This document shows, piece by piece, positions 33,533-43,600 of a stretch of 64,000 nucleotides of DNA. Numbering within the stretch: position 1 is the first letter of the stretch; the number at the start of each line of letters is the position of its first letter. Both the position numbers and the translations under genes were made by a program. Location of the stretch: contig NZ_WHNZ01000007.1 of NCBI RefSeq assembly GCF_013141725.1, forward strand, positions 62,001 through 126,000, written 5' to 3'. The stretch is from Paenibacillus planticolens. GTDB lineage: Bacteria > Bacillota > Bacilli > Paenibacillales > NBRC-103111. A model generated the notes under the pieces. That model was not told where the DNA came from, did no database searches, and saw only the letters and a list, made by a program, of their open reading frames with translations.

Positions 33533-35446
33533 TTATTTTTTGACACGAATTTCTTCATTAATTTGCCCAATAATCTCTAGGATACTTTTTGATCCAAGAT
33601 CTCCTTCACCCCGTTTTCTCACAGAGACACTTCCGGAATTCTTCTCATTCTCACCGAGAACGAGCATATACGGTATTTTTTCGAGTTGGGCTTCACGAAT
33701 TTTATACCCGAGTTTTTCATTCCTCACATCTACTTCAACACGAACCCCGGCCTCTTCTAGCGATTTCTTCACTTGCAAGGCATAGTCGATATAGTTCTCC
33801 GAAACCGGCAATAATTTCGCCTGAACAGGCGCAAGCCATAGCGGGAAAGCTCCGGCAAAATGTTCGGTTAACATACCGATAAATCGCTCAATAGATCCAT
33901 AAATAGCACGATGTATAACGACCGGCCGGTGCTTCTGGTTGTCCTCGCCGATGTAAGAAAGATCGAATTTCTCGGGCATCTGGAAATCCAATTGGATTGT
34001 CCCACATTGCCAACTCCTTTTAAGCGCATCTAAAATGTGAAAATCAATCTTCGGTCCATAGAATGCCCCATCGCCTTCATTGACATGATACTCGATATCA
34101 AGTTTGTCCAGGACATTTTGTAAAGATTGTTCAGCCTGGTTCCATAGCTCCTCAGAACCCATTGAATCTTCGGGCCGGGTAGATAGTTCGACCTTGTATT
34201 CAAAGCCAAGTACTTGATAAACGTAATCAATCAAGGCAATGACACGGCTAATTTCATCCTCAATTTGTTCAGGCAAAACGAAAAGGTGAGCGTCGTCCTG
34301 GCAGAATGTACGGACCCGCATCATCCCGTTAAGGGCCCCGGAAAGTTCGTGGCGGTGCACGTGGCCAAATTCGGAAAGACGCATAGGCAATTCCCGGTAG
34401 GAACGCAAGCTGTTTTTAAAAATAAGCATGTGTCCCGGGCAGTTCATCGGTTTAAGCGCAAACTTTGTTTCGTCCACATTGGTGAAGTACATGTTATCTT
34501 TGTAATGCTCCCAATGTCCTGATTGCTCCCAAACCCGATTATTCATCATAAGCGGTGTACGCACTTCAGCGTAATCACGCTGTCTCTGTAATTCACGCGC
34601 AAAGTTCTCTAGCTCCGTACGGATCGTCATCCCTTTCGGAAGAAAGAAAGGCATTCCAGGTGCCTCTTCAGAGAACATAAACAATTCAAGTTCTTTCCCG
34701 AGCTTGCGGTGGTCACGCTTTTTAGCTTCCTCAAGAACATGTAGATGTTCTTCAAGCTGGGCCTTTTTCGGAAAAGAAGTCCCATAAATCCGCTGCAGCA
34801 TCTTATTATTAGAGTCACCACGCCAGTAGGCACCCGCCACGTTCATCAGTTTGAACGCCTTGATCCGGCCTGTCGAAGGAAGATGTGGCCCCCGGCACAG
34901 GTCAAAGAATTCACCTTGATCATAAATGGTAATGACGGCATCTTCCGGTAGGTCGCGAATGAGCTCTAATTTTAAAGGTTCTTCGAGCTCCTCGAATGTC
35001 TTAATTGCATCTCTGCGGCTGACGACCCTGCGAACAATGGGCAGGTTCTCTTGGATAACTTTCTCCATCTCTTTTTCAATGGCAGCAAGATCATCAATAG
35101 ACAGCGGTTTTTCTATATCAATATCATAATAAAATCCGTCTTCGATGACCGGTCCAATTCCGAGTTTTACTGCCTTATCTCCATAAATGCGTTTAATGGA
35201 TTGGGCCATTAAATGTGCCGTACTGTGCCTGTATATCTCCAAGCCCTCTTTACTGTCAAGAGTAACAATTTCGACAAGACTGTTAGGCTCAATCGGTTGA
35301 TTAAGATCAACGAGTTTGCCATTGATTTTTCCAGCTACCGCATTTTTCTTCAAACCTGTACTAATAGATTCTGCCACTTGTTCGATTATCGTACCTGGGG
35401 GATACCTCCTAACTGTTCCATCTGGCAATGTTACATTGATCTCCAT
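33533..35446 (-). CDS. thrS: Threonyl-tRNA synthetase
   Basis: 637 residues, full length. In order: TGS domain (1-60, start MEINVTLPDGTVRRYPPGT), editing domain with HSTAHLMAQ (about 76-84) and DLCRGPHLPS, class II catalytic core with MNCPGHMLIF (zinc Cys), motif 2 HRHELSGALNGMMRVRTFCQ, motif 3 region RAIYGSIERFIGMLTEHFAG, and anticodon domain from PLWLAPVQ. It charges tRNA-Thr. Expression is controlled by the T-box leader upstream. Confidence 0.98.
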   Translation of the reverse strand: MEINVTLPDGTVRRYPPGTIIEQVAESISTGLKKNAVAGKINGKLVDLNQPIEPNSLVEIVTLDSKEGLEIYRHSTAHLMAQSIKRIYGDKAVKLGIGPVIEDGFYYDIDIEKPLSIDDLAAIEKEMEKVIQENLPIVRRVVSRRDAIKTFEELEEPLKLELIRDLPEDAVITIYDQGEFFDLCRGPHLPSTGRIKAFKLMNVAGAYWRGDSNNKMLQRIYGTSFPKKAQLEEHLHVLEEAKKRDHRKLGKELELFMFSEEAPGMPFFLPKGMTIRTELENFARELQRQRDYAEVRTPLMMNNRVWEQSGHWEHYKDNMYFTNVDETKFALKPMNCPGHMLIFKNSLRSYRELPMRLSEFGHVHRHELSGALNGMMRVRTFCQDDAHLFVLPEQIEDEISRVIALIDYVYQVLGFEYKVELSTRPEDSMGSEELWNQAEQSLQNVLDKLDIEYHVNEGDGAFYGPKIDFHILDALKRSWQCGTIQLDFQMPEKFDLSYIGEDNQKHRPVVIHRAIYGSIERFIGMLTEHFAGAFPLWLAPVQAKLLPVSENYIDYALQVKKSLEEAGVRVEVDVRNEKLGYKIREAQLEKIPYMLVLGENEKNSGSVSVRKRGEGDLGSKSILEIIGQINEEIRVKK

Positions 35447-35482
35447 GATTTAGCCTCCATTTCTAGTTTTCCATTATTTTTG

Positions 35483-35527
35483 AACGCAAAAAAACGCATC
35501 TCTCCCACCAAGGGACGAGTGCGTTCA
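35483..35527 (-). terminator. T-box regulated terminator
   Basis: AACGCA..TC.TCCC pairs with TGGGAgaGATGCGTT and is followed by TTTTTTT. It overlaps sequence that would be freed in the antiterminator state. Confidence 0.88.
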
Positions 35528-35796
35528 GCTCGTGGTTCCACCCTAATTTGACCTGCAACATGTCAGTCTTTGGCTGTTCACCAAAGTAGCAGATGCAAGG
35601 TCCTTATTGGTATCCGGTATCGGGGATAAAACGGTGACGCTTACTGCCGCGACAAACGATCGACGGGTTCAACGACACGGCTACAAAGGGGTAATTTCAC
35701 AACCGGTAACAGGAGAAGCTTTCAGCCTAAACTTCTCTCTCTGGACAGTTCGTGAAGGAAATCATGTCTTTGGTCAATGCCTTATTTATGTTTACG
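35483..35796 (-). promoter_or_regulatory. T-box riboswitch of thrS
   Basis: The T-box AGGGTGGAACCACG (35531-35544) is exact. Upstream, stem I begins near GTCCAGAGAGAGAAG and its terminal loop includes GGCTGAAAGC. A candidate threonine specifier ACC lies at 35690-35692 after GTGAAATT. Uncharged tRNA-Thr would pair with the T-box and prevent the terminator below. Confidence 0.93.
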
Positions 35797-35802
35797 GGTA
35801 TA

Positions 35803-35832
35803 ATATTACATAGTCGCGCTCATAAAAGTCAA
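35803..35832 (-). promoter_or_regulatory. Promoter of the thrS leader
   Basis: TTGACT (35827-35832), 18-nt spacer, TAATAT (35803-35808), placed just upstream of the T-box stem I. Confidence 0.7.
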
Positions 35833-35856
35833 GGGAAAGAATTATTATAAAAAGTA

Positions 35857-35885
35857 AGGGGAGGAATCCTTTAGACTCCTCCCCC
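35857..35885 (-). terminator. Terminator of the PL4 gene
   Basis: GGGGAGGA pairs with TCCTCCCC around a short inner loop; TTACTTTTTATAATAATT follows on the minus strand, 16 nt past the stop codon. Confidence 0.8.
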
Positions 35886-35900
35886 AATTTTATTACGTAA

Positions 35901-38900
35901 TTACTCCAATATTTTCATCGCAACTGCTGTTAAGTCATCGATGTCTATGACACCGTCTTTATTCACGTCACCGGCTTTAAATTGATTCCAGTCACTGTCG
36001 GTCGACTTTTTGCCATACCCGGCTGCCACTATCGCCAAATCTCCGATGGCTACTTTGCCGTCACCGTTAACATCTGCGGAAATTCTGGATGATTCGAAGG
36101 CGGCAATGGCCAATGTTAAGTTGGTTACAGCTTGATCGATCTGCTGTTGAGTTGCCGAGGCTTGATCGACAACAGCTTGGGCTTGATTGATCACCGTTTG
36201 CAGTAATGCCTTAGATCCGGCGACATATTGACCATCGGCCTTGCCTTCTACTGCGGCATTGACTTTGGATTGCGCTGAACTAATTAATGTCTTAAGAGCA
36301 GCCGTATCGATAGGTTGAATCTGTACGTCGAATGTGAAGGCGGATCCCGGTATTTGTAATTCCTGACCCATACCGTTGGCAATGATCACATTGTCAATCG
36401 CTACTGCAGCTTTACTCGGTGCAGCGTTAGGTTTGGCAACGAATGTAAAATTAACGAAATTGCCATTGGCCGGAGTCACTTGGTCTTTAGCAAGCGCGGC
36501 TGTCAGGAATCTAATTTTACCCGGAGACAGCTCTTTCGACTCAATAACTTTTAAGCCTTCCGTCAGTGATTTCGCCTTTACGAATGTCAGTACATCGGGA
36601 TCGAACTGTATCGTCAGATCTTGCGCAAATATTTCTTGATAAACGCTATCGGTCACTGCACTGATATTGAAACTTAAATCAAATGGCGTACCTGATACAA
36701 CAGATGCCGGTCCGGTTAAAGACGCCGCTGCCGTTTCAGTCCCTGCTTCGTAAACAGCGATGGAATCCAAGTAAGTCGTCATAACCTGACCAGTAGTATC
36801 CTCAGTCAGGATGACTACATCAAGGAAAGCGATCGTGCCGTCATTCTTTGCAGGATCGTAAACAAATTCCAATGTTTGCTCAGCATTTGTAGCTTTATTC
36901 TTGTAGGTGACGTTTATCTTCTTAGCTGTCTTGTCCACAACTACGGTTACCGTATACCAGGCAAGTTTATCGCTGAATGTAGTATTTTTAACACTGGTGT
37001 AATTATTTTTCGGACGGGTGAGTTGAGCGTACGCACCCAGATTGGTGTTGTGTCTGTTTGTAAGCGCGACCAAGATATCGCCGTTGCCGTCCAATATACG
37101 CAGTTCGGCGCTTTTGGCCGTACTATTGTTCCTTGGCGGAGCGGGATACCAGTCAAAAACGACCATCATTTTGTCGTTATTGACTGGTTTAGGCAATGCC
37201 TTCCTCATGGCAAGGTTAACCACGTTGTTCGCATAAAGCTGAAACTTTTTGCTTGTGTTCCCGGCTATATCGCCATTATCGATCTGCGCGAAGATATGAC
37301 CCGGTTCCGTTCTGTCAAATCCCCATAGGGAGCCGTCCTCAAAGTCGGTGTAATAAAGTCCTTTATAGCCCTCAACCGGAGGTACGGCACGGGAGAGATG
37401 ATCCATAGCCTGCTGCAGAGTGTTCCTCGCCGCATAAACCGTATTCTGAGTGGCGCCAGCATTAGCTATGACAGCATTAGCTGCGTTCAGAGCCTGTGCA
37501 AAATCATTCCAATGATCGCGTTTGTAATCGCTTACACTGAATGCATTGGCCGTCGACACTAGCTCTTTAAGCGTTGTTTTGTTAACGCCGGAGCCATTCG
37601 CCACATTTCTGGCGCTGATGGTCAGCAATTCTTTATAGTCGCTTCCTACGTTTTGTGTATCCATTAGCGATATAAAGCCGGCAAGCGCACTGCTGAAGTT
37701 AGCGGCGTTAGTATCCAGGTAGTTATGGAGCGCAGTAACAGCGGAAGCTGTAATGTCGCCCGCACCCTTCCCGCTATTAACAAGTTGCTTGAGCGAATCA
37801 ATATTGCCCTGTTCGTCTGTGGTCAACATAATGGTATCGTACATAACCGAACCGCGGTAGAATGGCGGCGGATTCGTGTCAATAATAAGGTCTCTCGACT
37901 TATTCGAAATGGTTATCGTGTTTGTACCATTTCTCAGCAAACTCCCGTCAAAGACGATATCCTCGCTGAGGTAGCGTCCGCTGCGGTTTGCGCTGCGATA
38001 TATGGTCTGGTCGTTTTTGCCGACGTAGTTCAGCACTTTAACAACGGTTCCGTTGACCTTGATCTCCAGTATGGGCTGATTAGACACCGCAGCAAAGGCG
38101 ACACGCAGGTGTGCGTCACCCGTATATGCTTTAGTTGAATTAAATTCAATCTTCCATGCACCGGTTTCGGCCCATGAACCGGTGCCGGGCCATGCTCCAA
38201 AAGCGTTCGCAGTCGATGTCCAAATATTGGGGCTGGAGCCGACGGTTTCGGTTTTTACCTGAGCGTAATACCAATCTTTTGTAACGCTGCTGTTCACGTT
38301 ATAGGTTAAGTTCGCTGGTGCGTCGCGCATAAGCGAGTAGTTTCTCTTTTCGTCGCTGCCTCGGAAGCCTACCGTGGAATGGCTGGCCTTGCCGATTTGG
38401 AACAGATAGTTGTTGTCTATGGTAGGTGACCAGGTCAAGGATCCCAGTTCTTTTGTTGTACCTCCATCCGAAGCTCTAATATTTACGCCCTCATACTCAA
38501 GCTGGCCTATTATGGAACCATGCTGTGGGAACACATATAATGTATAGTCCCCTGGCCTCACATTAGGAATTCTGAAATTACCGTTCTTGTCGGCGTAAGC
38601 ATAGAAGTAATAGCCATTTACCTGGCGAATTACCTCTACGCCTGGCTCGGAAAGGATCACCATGGCGCCTCCCAAGTCCCTGCCGTCGGAAGTTTCGAGC
38701 TTACCTGTAACGGTTGCTCTCTCGTCCGCCTTAGGATACAGTCCCGGAGTATTAGCAGTATCTGTTACGAAATTATAAGGCCACTTCGCTATTTCCGCAG
38801 CCGCTTGCCTCTTAGCGTCGGCTATCAGGTCGCCACCGTCGACGGAGGCAGCATCATTAAAATAAATCAGCCAAGGGCCATGAATCTTCTGCCAGCCGTT

Positions 38901-39731
38901 AGGCGGGTCCATATTAGCGCCGCCCATGTGGCCGCCTGTAAAGTAGTTAAGGATTAATGCATCATCTCCGTGTACCAGCAATTCCTGTTTTAACGGACCG
39001 CCGGAGAAGTACTCGGAGCTGGCATTAATCATCCAGGCACCGTAATTGTTGCCATAATGACCTACAAGAGGATTCTCGGCGTGATAACCCACAAAGTCGT
39101 ATTTGGAGAAAATAGTGTCTGAATTGGGATCCTTCCATGTGGTATCCTGAACCACCGGCTTCCAGAGAGGTATTGCTTGGTTCATCTCACTATTATAGCC
39201 ATTGGGAAGGAGGTCGTGGCTAAAACCATACAGCGTGCGCACTTCCGCCGCTCCGCCCCTTTGTTCCGGTGTTGACAGGATGACATAGTCATATAGACCA
39301 TTGACACCCCTGCGCATGACAAAATGACGCTCCGCCTTGAACCTTTGGGTTGAAGCCGTATATGCGTATGTCAAAACGATGTGTACCTCGTCCGTAGTAT
39401 TCAGAACATCCGTCACTTTTGTTACGGTAAAGCTGTCTATGTTATTAGTAATCGTAAACGGATAACTAGGTGCCGATAGTGATGCACTGCCGTTAATTTT
39501 AACATTACTTATTTGTCCGTTAGTAGTCGATATATCCATTGATAATGTACCGTTGCTTAGCCTCCACGTGTTGGCAATGCCGGGACTTTTATTCAGCACA
39601 ACATCATTATTCAAAACAGTCGCGATCGTTTCCTTAGCCTCTCCATCTGCCGCCACTGCCGAAAACTGGACGAGGGCAAATGAAAGAACAAGCGCCAATA
39701 ATAGCGCAAAAGACAGCCTCAACTTAGCCAT
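35901..39731 (-). CDS. Secreted rhamnogalacturonan lyase (PL4) with cohesin and dockerin
   Basis: 1276 residues. Signal peptide 1-28 (ending AVAA). PL4 catalytic domain about 35-330, with GGAAEVRTLYGFSHD, SKYDFVGYHAENPLVGHYG and FTGGHMGG. A carnitine/fn3-like domain (about 335-440) and a CBM-like lyase domain III (about 445-660) follow, as in fungal rhamnogalacturonan lyase. Then a helical FIVAR-like part, a concanavalin-like domain (DFEDGSLWGFDRTEPG), a cohesin-like domain (about 1015-1150), a FIVAR repeat and a type I dockerin with two calcium loops (DVNGDGKVAIGDL, DVNKDGVIDIDDL). It cleaves the rhamnogalacturonan I backbone by beta-elimination outside the cell. GAAGGAGGATAAAAAA precedes the ATG. 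Confidence 0.92.
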   Translation of the reverse strand: MAKLRLSFALLLALVLSFALVQFSAVAADGEAKETIATVLNNDVVLNKSPGIANTWRLSNGTLSMDISTTNGQISNVKINGSASLSAPSYPFTITNNIDSFTVTKVTDVLNTTDEVHIVLTYAYTASTQRFKAERHFVMRRGVNGLYDYVILSTPEQRGGAAEVRTLYGFSHDLLPNGYNSEMNQAIPLWKPVVQDTTWKDPNSDTIFSKYDFVGYHAENPLVGHYGNNYGAWMINASSEYFSGGPLKQELLVHGDDALILNYFTGGHMGGANMDPPNGWQKIHGPWLIYFNDAASVDGGDLIADAKRQAAAEIAKWPYNFVTDTANTPGLYPKADERATVTGKLETSDGRDLGGAMVILSEPGVEVIRQVNGYYFYAYADKNGNFRIPNVRPGDYTLYVFPQHGSIIGQLEYEGVNIRASDGGTTKELGSLTWSPTIDNNYLFQIGKASHSTVGFRGSDEKRNYSLMRDAPANLTYNVNSSVTKDWYYAQVKTETVGSSPNIWTSTANAFGAWPGTGSWAETGAWKIEFNSTKAYTGDAHLRVAFAAVSNQPILEIKVNGTVVKVLNYVGKNDQTIYRSANRSGRYLSEDIVFDGSLLRNGTNTITISNKSRDLIIDTNPPPFYRGSVMYDTIMLTTDEQGNIDSLKQLVNSGKGAGDITASAVTALHNYLDTNAANFSSALAGFISLMDTQNVGSDYKELLTISARNVANGSGVNKTTLKELVSTANAFSVSDYKRDHWNDFAQALNAANAVIANAGATQNTVYAARNTLQQAMDHLSRAVPPVEGYKGLYYTDFEDGSLWGFDRTEPGHIFAQIDNGDIAGNTSKKFQLYANNVVNLAMRKALPKPVNNDKMMVVFDWYPAPPRNNSTAKSAELRILDGNGDILVALTNRHNTNLGAYAQLTRPKNNYTSVKNTTFSDKLAWYTVTVVVDKTAKKINVTYKNKATNAEQTLEFVYDPAKNDGTIAFLDVVILTEDTTGQVMTTYLDSIAVYEAGTETAAASLTGPASVVSGTPFDLSFNISAVTDSVYQEIFAQDLTIQFDPDVLTFVKAKSLTEGLKVIESKELSPGKIRFLTAALAKDQVTPANGNFVNFTFVAKPNAAPSKAAVAIDNVIIANGMGQELQIPGSAFTFDVQIQPIDTAALKTLISSAQSKVNAAVEGKADGQYVAGSKALLQTVINQAQAVVDQASATQQQIDQAVTNLTLAIAAFESSRISADVNGDGKVAIGDLAIVAAGYGKKSTDSDWNQFKAGDVNKDGVIDIDDLTAVAMKILE

Positions 39732-39859
39732 TTTTTTATCCTCCTTCTAAAATTTTAGTATACTGCCAGATGTCTTGCCGACATTGGCCGCCTTTTTCCA
39801 AAGCTTCCTCCTCCTCTGGTTCAATAATGTAACTAATGTTTAATACATCCCTATTAAAA

Positions 39860-39876
39860 CGATACGGTATGTATCG
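39860..39876. promoter_or_regulatory. Inverted repeat upstream of PL4 gene
   Basis: CGATAC and GTATCG flank GGTAT, about 130 bp before the PL4 start. It is a candidate operator for one of the AraC-type regulators of the locus. Confidence 0.35.
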
Positions 39877-39940
39877 GTATAAAGCTAGTTTAAAAATCAT
39901 ACCTTTTTGTTCAAAAATCAGAGGTATCCGCCAAGACATA

Positions 39941-39968
39941 AAAAAAGCCTAGCCTGCAGGCTAGGTCT
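39941..39968 (-). terminator. Perfect-palindrome terminator
   Basis: CCTAGCC-TGCA-GGCTAGG with a T-run on the minus strand (CTTTTTTTATG). It lies at the left border of large repeat copy A. Confidence 0.65.
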
Positions 39969-40215
39969 TTGTCTAAACTCGCACGTTGAAGCGTTTCTCT
40001 TACCCCGATTCAGTTAAAAGAGTCCTATGTCTCATCATGCTTCGGACGCAGCGGCCGTTATCTTTGCGAAAAGCGTCGTGTCTCTCAGCTGACGGACACC
40101 AGAGTCCTTATTTGCCAATTTCGCGGTAAAATCAGTCCCCAAGTGAGTACGTAACAGCGCTGGTGTCCGTCCCATGTTCGAAGAAGTTCTTTTTCATCGA
40201 ACAAAGGCTACTCAG
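39948..40215 (+). repeat. Large intergenic repeat, copy A
   Basis: It shares with 61872-62135, in the same orientation, the blocks CTAGCCTGC..GGTC.TTGTCTAAA, then GCTTCGGAC, GCCGTTATCTTTGCGAAAAG followed by CGTCGTGTCT, and TGGTGTCCGT..CATGTTCGAAGA. Copy A holds a perfect 11-bp inverted repeat, ACGGACACCAG (40092-40102) with CTGGTGTCCGT (40160-40170). No coding frame is common to both copies. Confidence 0.7.
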
Positions 40216-40295
40216 TCCGTTAGCGAGGACAAAAACTGCGTTAACACCATTACGTCTGCCGACCAGCTGAGTGATCAGAGGTTGTTCCTAACACT

Positions 40296-40484
40296 AAGCT
40301 CATTTTACAGCGTTAACTACAACCTTTTGTCCACTCCACCTACTTTAACGCTGAAAAACGATGTCTCAGCTAGAAAAACGAGGGAAACAGGGCCAGTTCC
40401 ACAACTTTAAGCTTGTTTTACAGTGTTAACTTCAACCTTTTGCCCTCTCCGCCTACTTTAACGCTGAAAAACAACTTTTCAGCT
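40296..40484. repeat. Two 76-bp direct repeats
   Basis: Units at 40296-40371 and 40409-40484 match at roughly 85% by eye, 113 bp apart. Each holds the inverted pair CAGCGTTAA (or CAGTGTTAA) and TTTAACGCTG. A single degenerate trace (CCTTAACGCTCTGCAG) follows the second copy of the large repeat at about 62260. Confidence 0.6.
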
Positions 40485-40535
40485 GGCACATCGGGGGAAC
40501 CATTCTGGACATTTCTAGTGAATTTAATTCTGTTT

Positions 40536-40563
40536 AAAAAGAAGCCTTGGTCACCAAGGCTTC
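40536..40563 (-). terminator. Terminator of the double-GH43 gene
   Basis: GAAGCCTTGG-TCA-CCAAGGCTTC is a perfect 10-bp stem; TTTTTAAAC follows on the minus strand. Confidence 0.85.
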
Positions 40564-40638
40564 CTTCATGTATTCGCGAAGCAAATCACATTGGAAAATC
40601 ATGTGAAATTCTCTACTACTCTTTAGAATATGCGACTC

Positions 40639-43600
40639 TTAAGATATGGCATTCAGAATTAATCGTGCCAGAGCCGCAAGGTCTTCGATGTCGATTTTGC
40701 CGTCGCCGTTCAAATCAACATGCTTGTACAGATTCCAATCTGGATCAGCAGACGATTTGCCGTACCACTTAGCCATCACTGCCAAGTCGCCGATGCTGAT
40801 TTTGCTGTCGCCATTCAAATCTCCCGGGATTCTCGTGTTGACTGTTGCAAGGAACGCCTCAACCGCACTGCTCAGATCAGACGTCGCTTGATCTACTTGC
40901 TGCTGGCTGGCAGATGCATTACCCGCCACTGCTTGCGCGCTGTCAATCGCTGCCTGCAATGCCGCTTTTGAACCTGCCGGATATTGTCCGATGCCGGTTC
41001 CTTCTACTGCCGCATTGTATTTGCTTTGAGCATCTGCAATTGCTGCATTGAGCGCTGACTTGTCAACGGTTACAATGATGACCGATGCCTTGAAAGCTTG
41101 CAATGCCGCATCAAGACCTGCATACGCTTGATCGATTTGTGCTTGCGTTGAAGATGTGTTAACCGCGACTGCTTTCGCGCTTTCGATAGCCGCTTGCAGA
41201 ACCGCTTTCGCTCCCGCAGGATATTGGCCATTCCCATTTCCTTCTACAGCCGCATCATGAATACTTTGCGCGTTGGAGATGGCTTCATTAAGAACTGTTT
41301 TGTTGACATAAATAATTTCGATATTTGTCGGTATGTTTGTTCCTTCCGGTTTTGTTTCCCCGTTCGTTTCGCCATTGGCAACGGAGACGTCAGACAAGGT
41401 GAGTGTGGAGGATGTGGAATCGGTTTGCGCTAAAGCTTTCCACTGGATTTTCAGCAATGGACCATCCGAGTTCACCCCGTTGTCATGACCAAGACTTGCT
41501 GCAAGAATGCGAACTTTTCCATTCACTACCTTGGTGTCTACGACGACAAAATTGGCTCTCAGTGATTCTGCTGATAAGAATTGAACCTTGGCAGGATCAA
41601 AGCTGATCGTAATATCCTGAGCAAGAATGCCGTCTTTCACATGAATCAAGCCATAAATCGACTCGAACTTATCACCGGCAATGACACTTCCGTATACACT
41701 TAACGTTGCAGTAGTGTTTTTCGGAGCCTCAACTGTTACGTTCGCTTTCGCTTTAATCGAAGTGCCTGCAACCGTTCCGTTAATTGTGAATGTTCCGGAT
41801 TGCGCATATTGCGACGGAGCTATAGCATCCCATACAACCGGTACTATCGCCGTCGGGCTATTGCTGTATACTACACTCACTGATTCAGGCATCATGGGGT
41901 AAACCCCGGACACAGTTGTCACTGCAACATCGGGTATACTTGTTATAGTCAGTGCTTTGATTTGATCAGCACTTAATGCGCTGTCAAATATAGAGAATTC
42001 ATCTACCGTCCCGTTCAAGTATGGATCCGCGGAATATTGTGACTTCCCGATGTAGTTGTTTTTGGTCAACCCCATGTCGGAAGGCTTAAAGGTCATGTTG
42101 GTATTTGTGGCTGCCAAGTTGCCGTTAATGTACATCCGTGCGGTATTCCCTGATTTTGTGATTGCGATATGATACCAGGCATTTGCTGAGAGCGTCATCG
42201 ATGTGGAAGTAAGTGTCTGTTCAGCAGAGCCATTCACCTTGATTGCAAACCTTGGCAAGTTATTTGTGGCCGTTCTCAGCGTGAGGAACATGTACGTATC
42301 CTGATCTTTACCGAAATCAAATATTCTGGCCCATGTCGCCATCGTCGCCGGATTTACCCATAAAGCGACTGTAAAGTCGTTAAGATCCGATACAATTCCT
42401 TCAGGCAGATTTGCATACTGACTGCTTGCGGATTGCAGCTGCAGCGCATTGCCTAATTTTCCGGACACTCTGTTTCCAGTAGCCCCGATGATGGTGGCAT
42501 TATTACCTTTAACTGAGTCAATAGCCATAGCCCCGCTTGTTTCGTCAAACTTGTACCAGGCTGCGTTGCCTCCTCCATTCGGAGCGCTATTGACCGTCAC
42601 CGTTACATTCGCCGAACCAGTAAGTTCGCCATCTCTAGCAATAAGCTTGAATGTGTATTCGCCTAATTCCGTTACAGTAACTTTCGTATTCATTGCGTTT
42701 GGATTTTCAAAAATCACGCTGGCTGGTCCGCTGACAAGGCTCCAGGCTACCGTAACCGGTTGTCCTTGCAAACCGTCGTTCACCACATTGCTTTTTAGAT
42801 TGATCGTCGGCAAAGTGGATTGCGTGCCTGAAGTGATCGTGACTTTCGGAGCAATTTTCTCTACCTCGACAATACTTTCCGCAGTCATCCCGTTATCAGC
42901 AGCCGTGGCGGTAATAACAGCCGTTCCCTGTGAAACAGACTCAACGGTTACGCTGGCAGTTCCTGCCGCCGGATTGTAAGTGATACTGGATACGGTTGCA
43001 ACCGCCGGATTGCTTGATACAACCCTCAGCATTTTATTGTCGGCATCTAATGGCTGTAACGAAACCGTCAGCACTTGAGTCGCCTTACCTTGAAGGGAAA
43101 TCTTATTTTTGTCCAGAGATATGGCAGTCACAGCGATACGCGGAATAACATTTACGTGACTTTGTGCTGTAAATGAGCCATCTACTGTTGTTGCCGTAAT
43201 GGTTGCTTCTCCTACCGATACGCCTGTCACAACGCCTGTATCACTTACGGTCGCAACAGTTGGGTTGTCGCTCGTCCAAATTATCCGCTTGTCGTAAGCA
43301 TATTTAGGAACGATAGATGCAATTAACTGCTTGGAGAATGTTTCTTTCACCGTTAATGTGCTTTGGTCCAGTGTTACACCTTCCACTGGATAAATACCAT
43401 ATTCAAAATTCAGATAGTCGATATCGAGCAGATTCTGCGTTTCGGTTCCGACATATTTGAAGAAGACGTCGTGTGTGCCGAAGATGGTATCTATTTTCGC
43501 ACTATAGTCTTGGAATGTCTTTCCGTCGCCTGCCGGTACGATCAGTTCGCCAACCTTAGGGCCGTTCAGGCTGTCTAAGTGGAGCTCGATGGTCCCGCCA

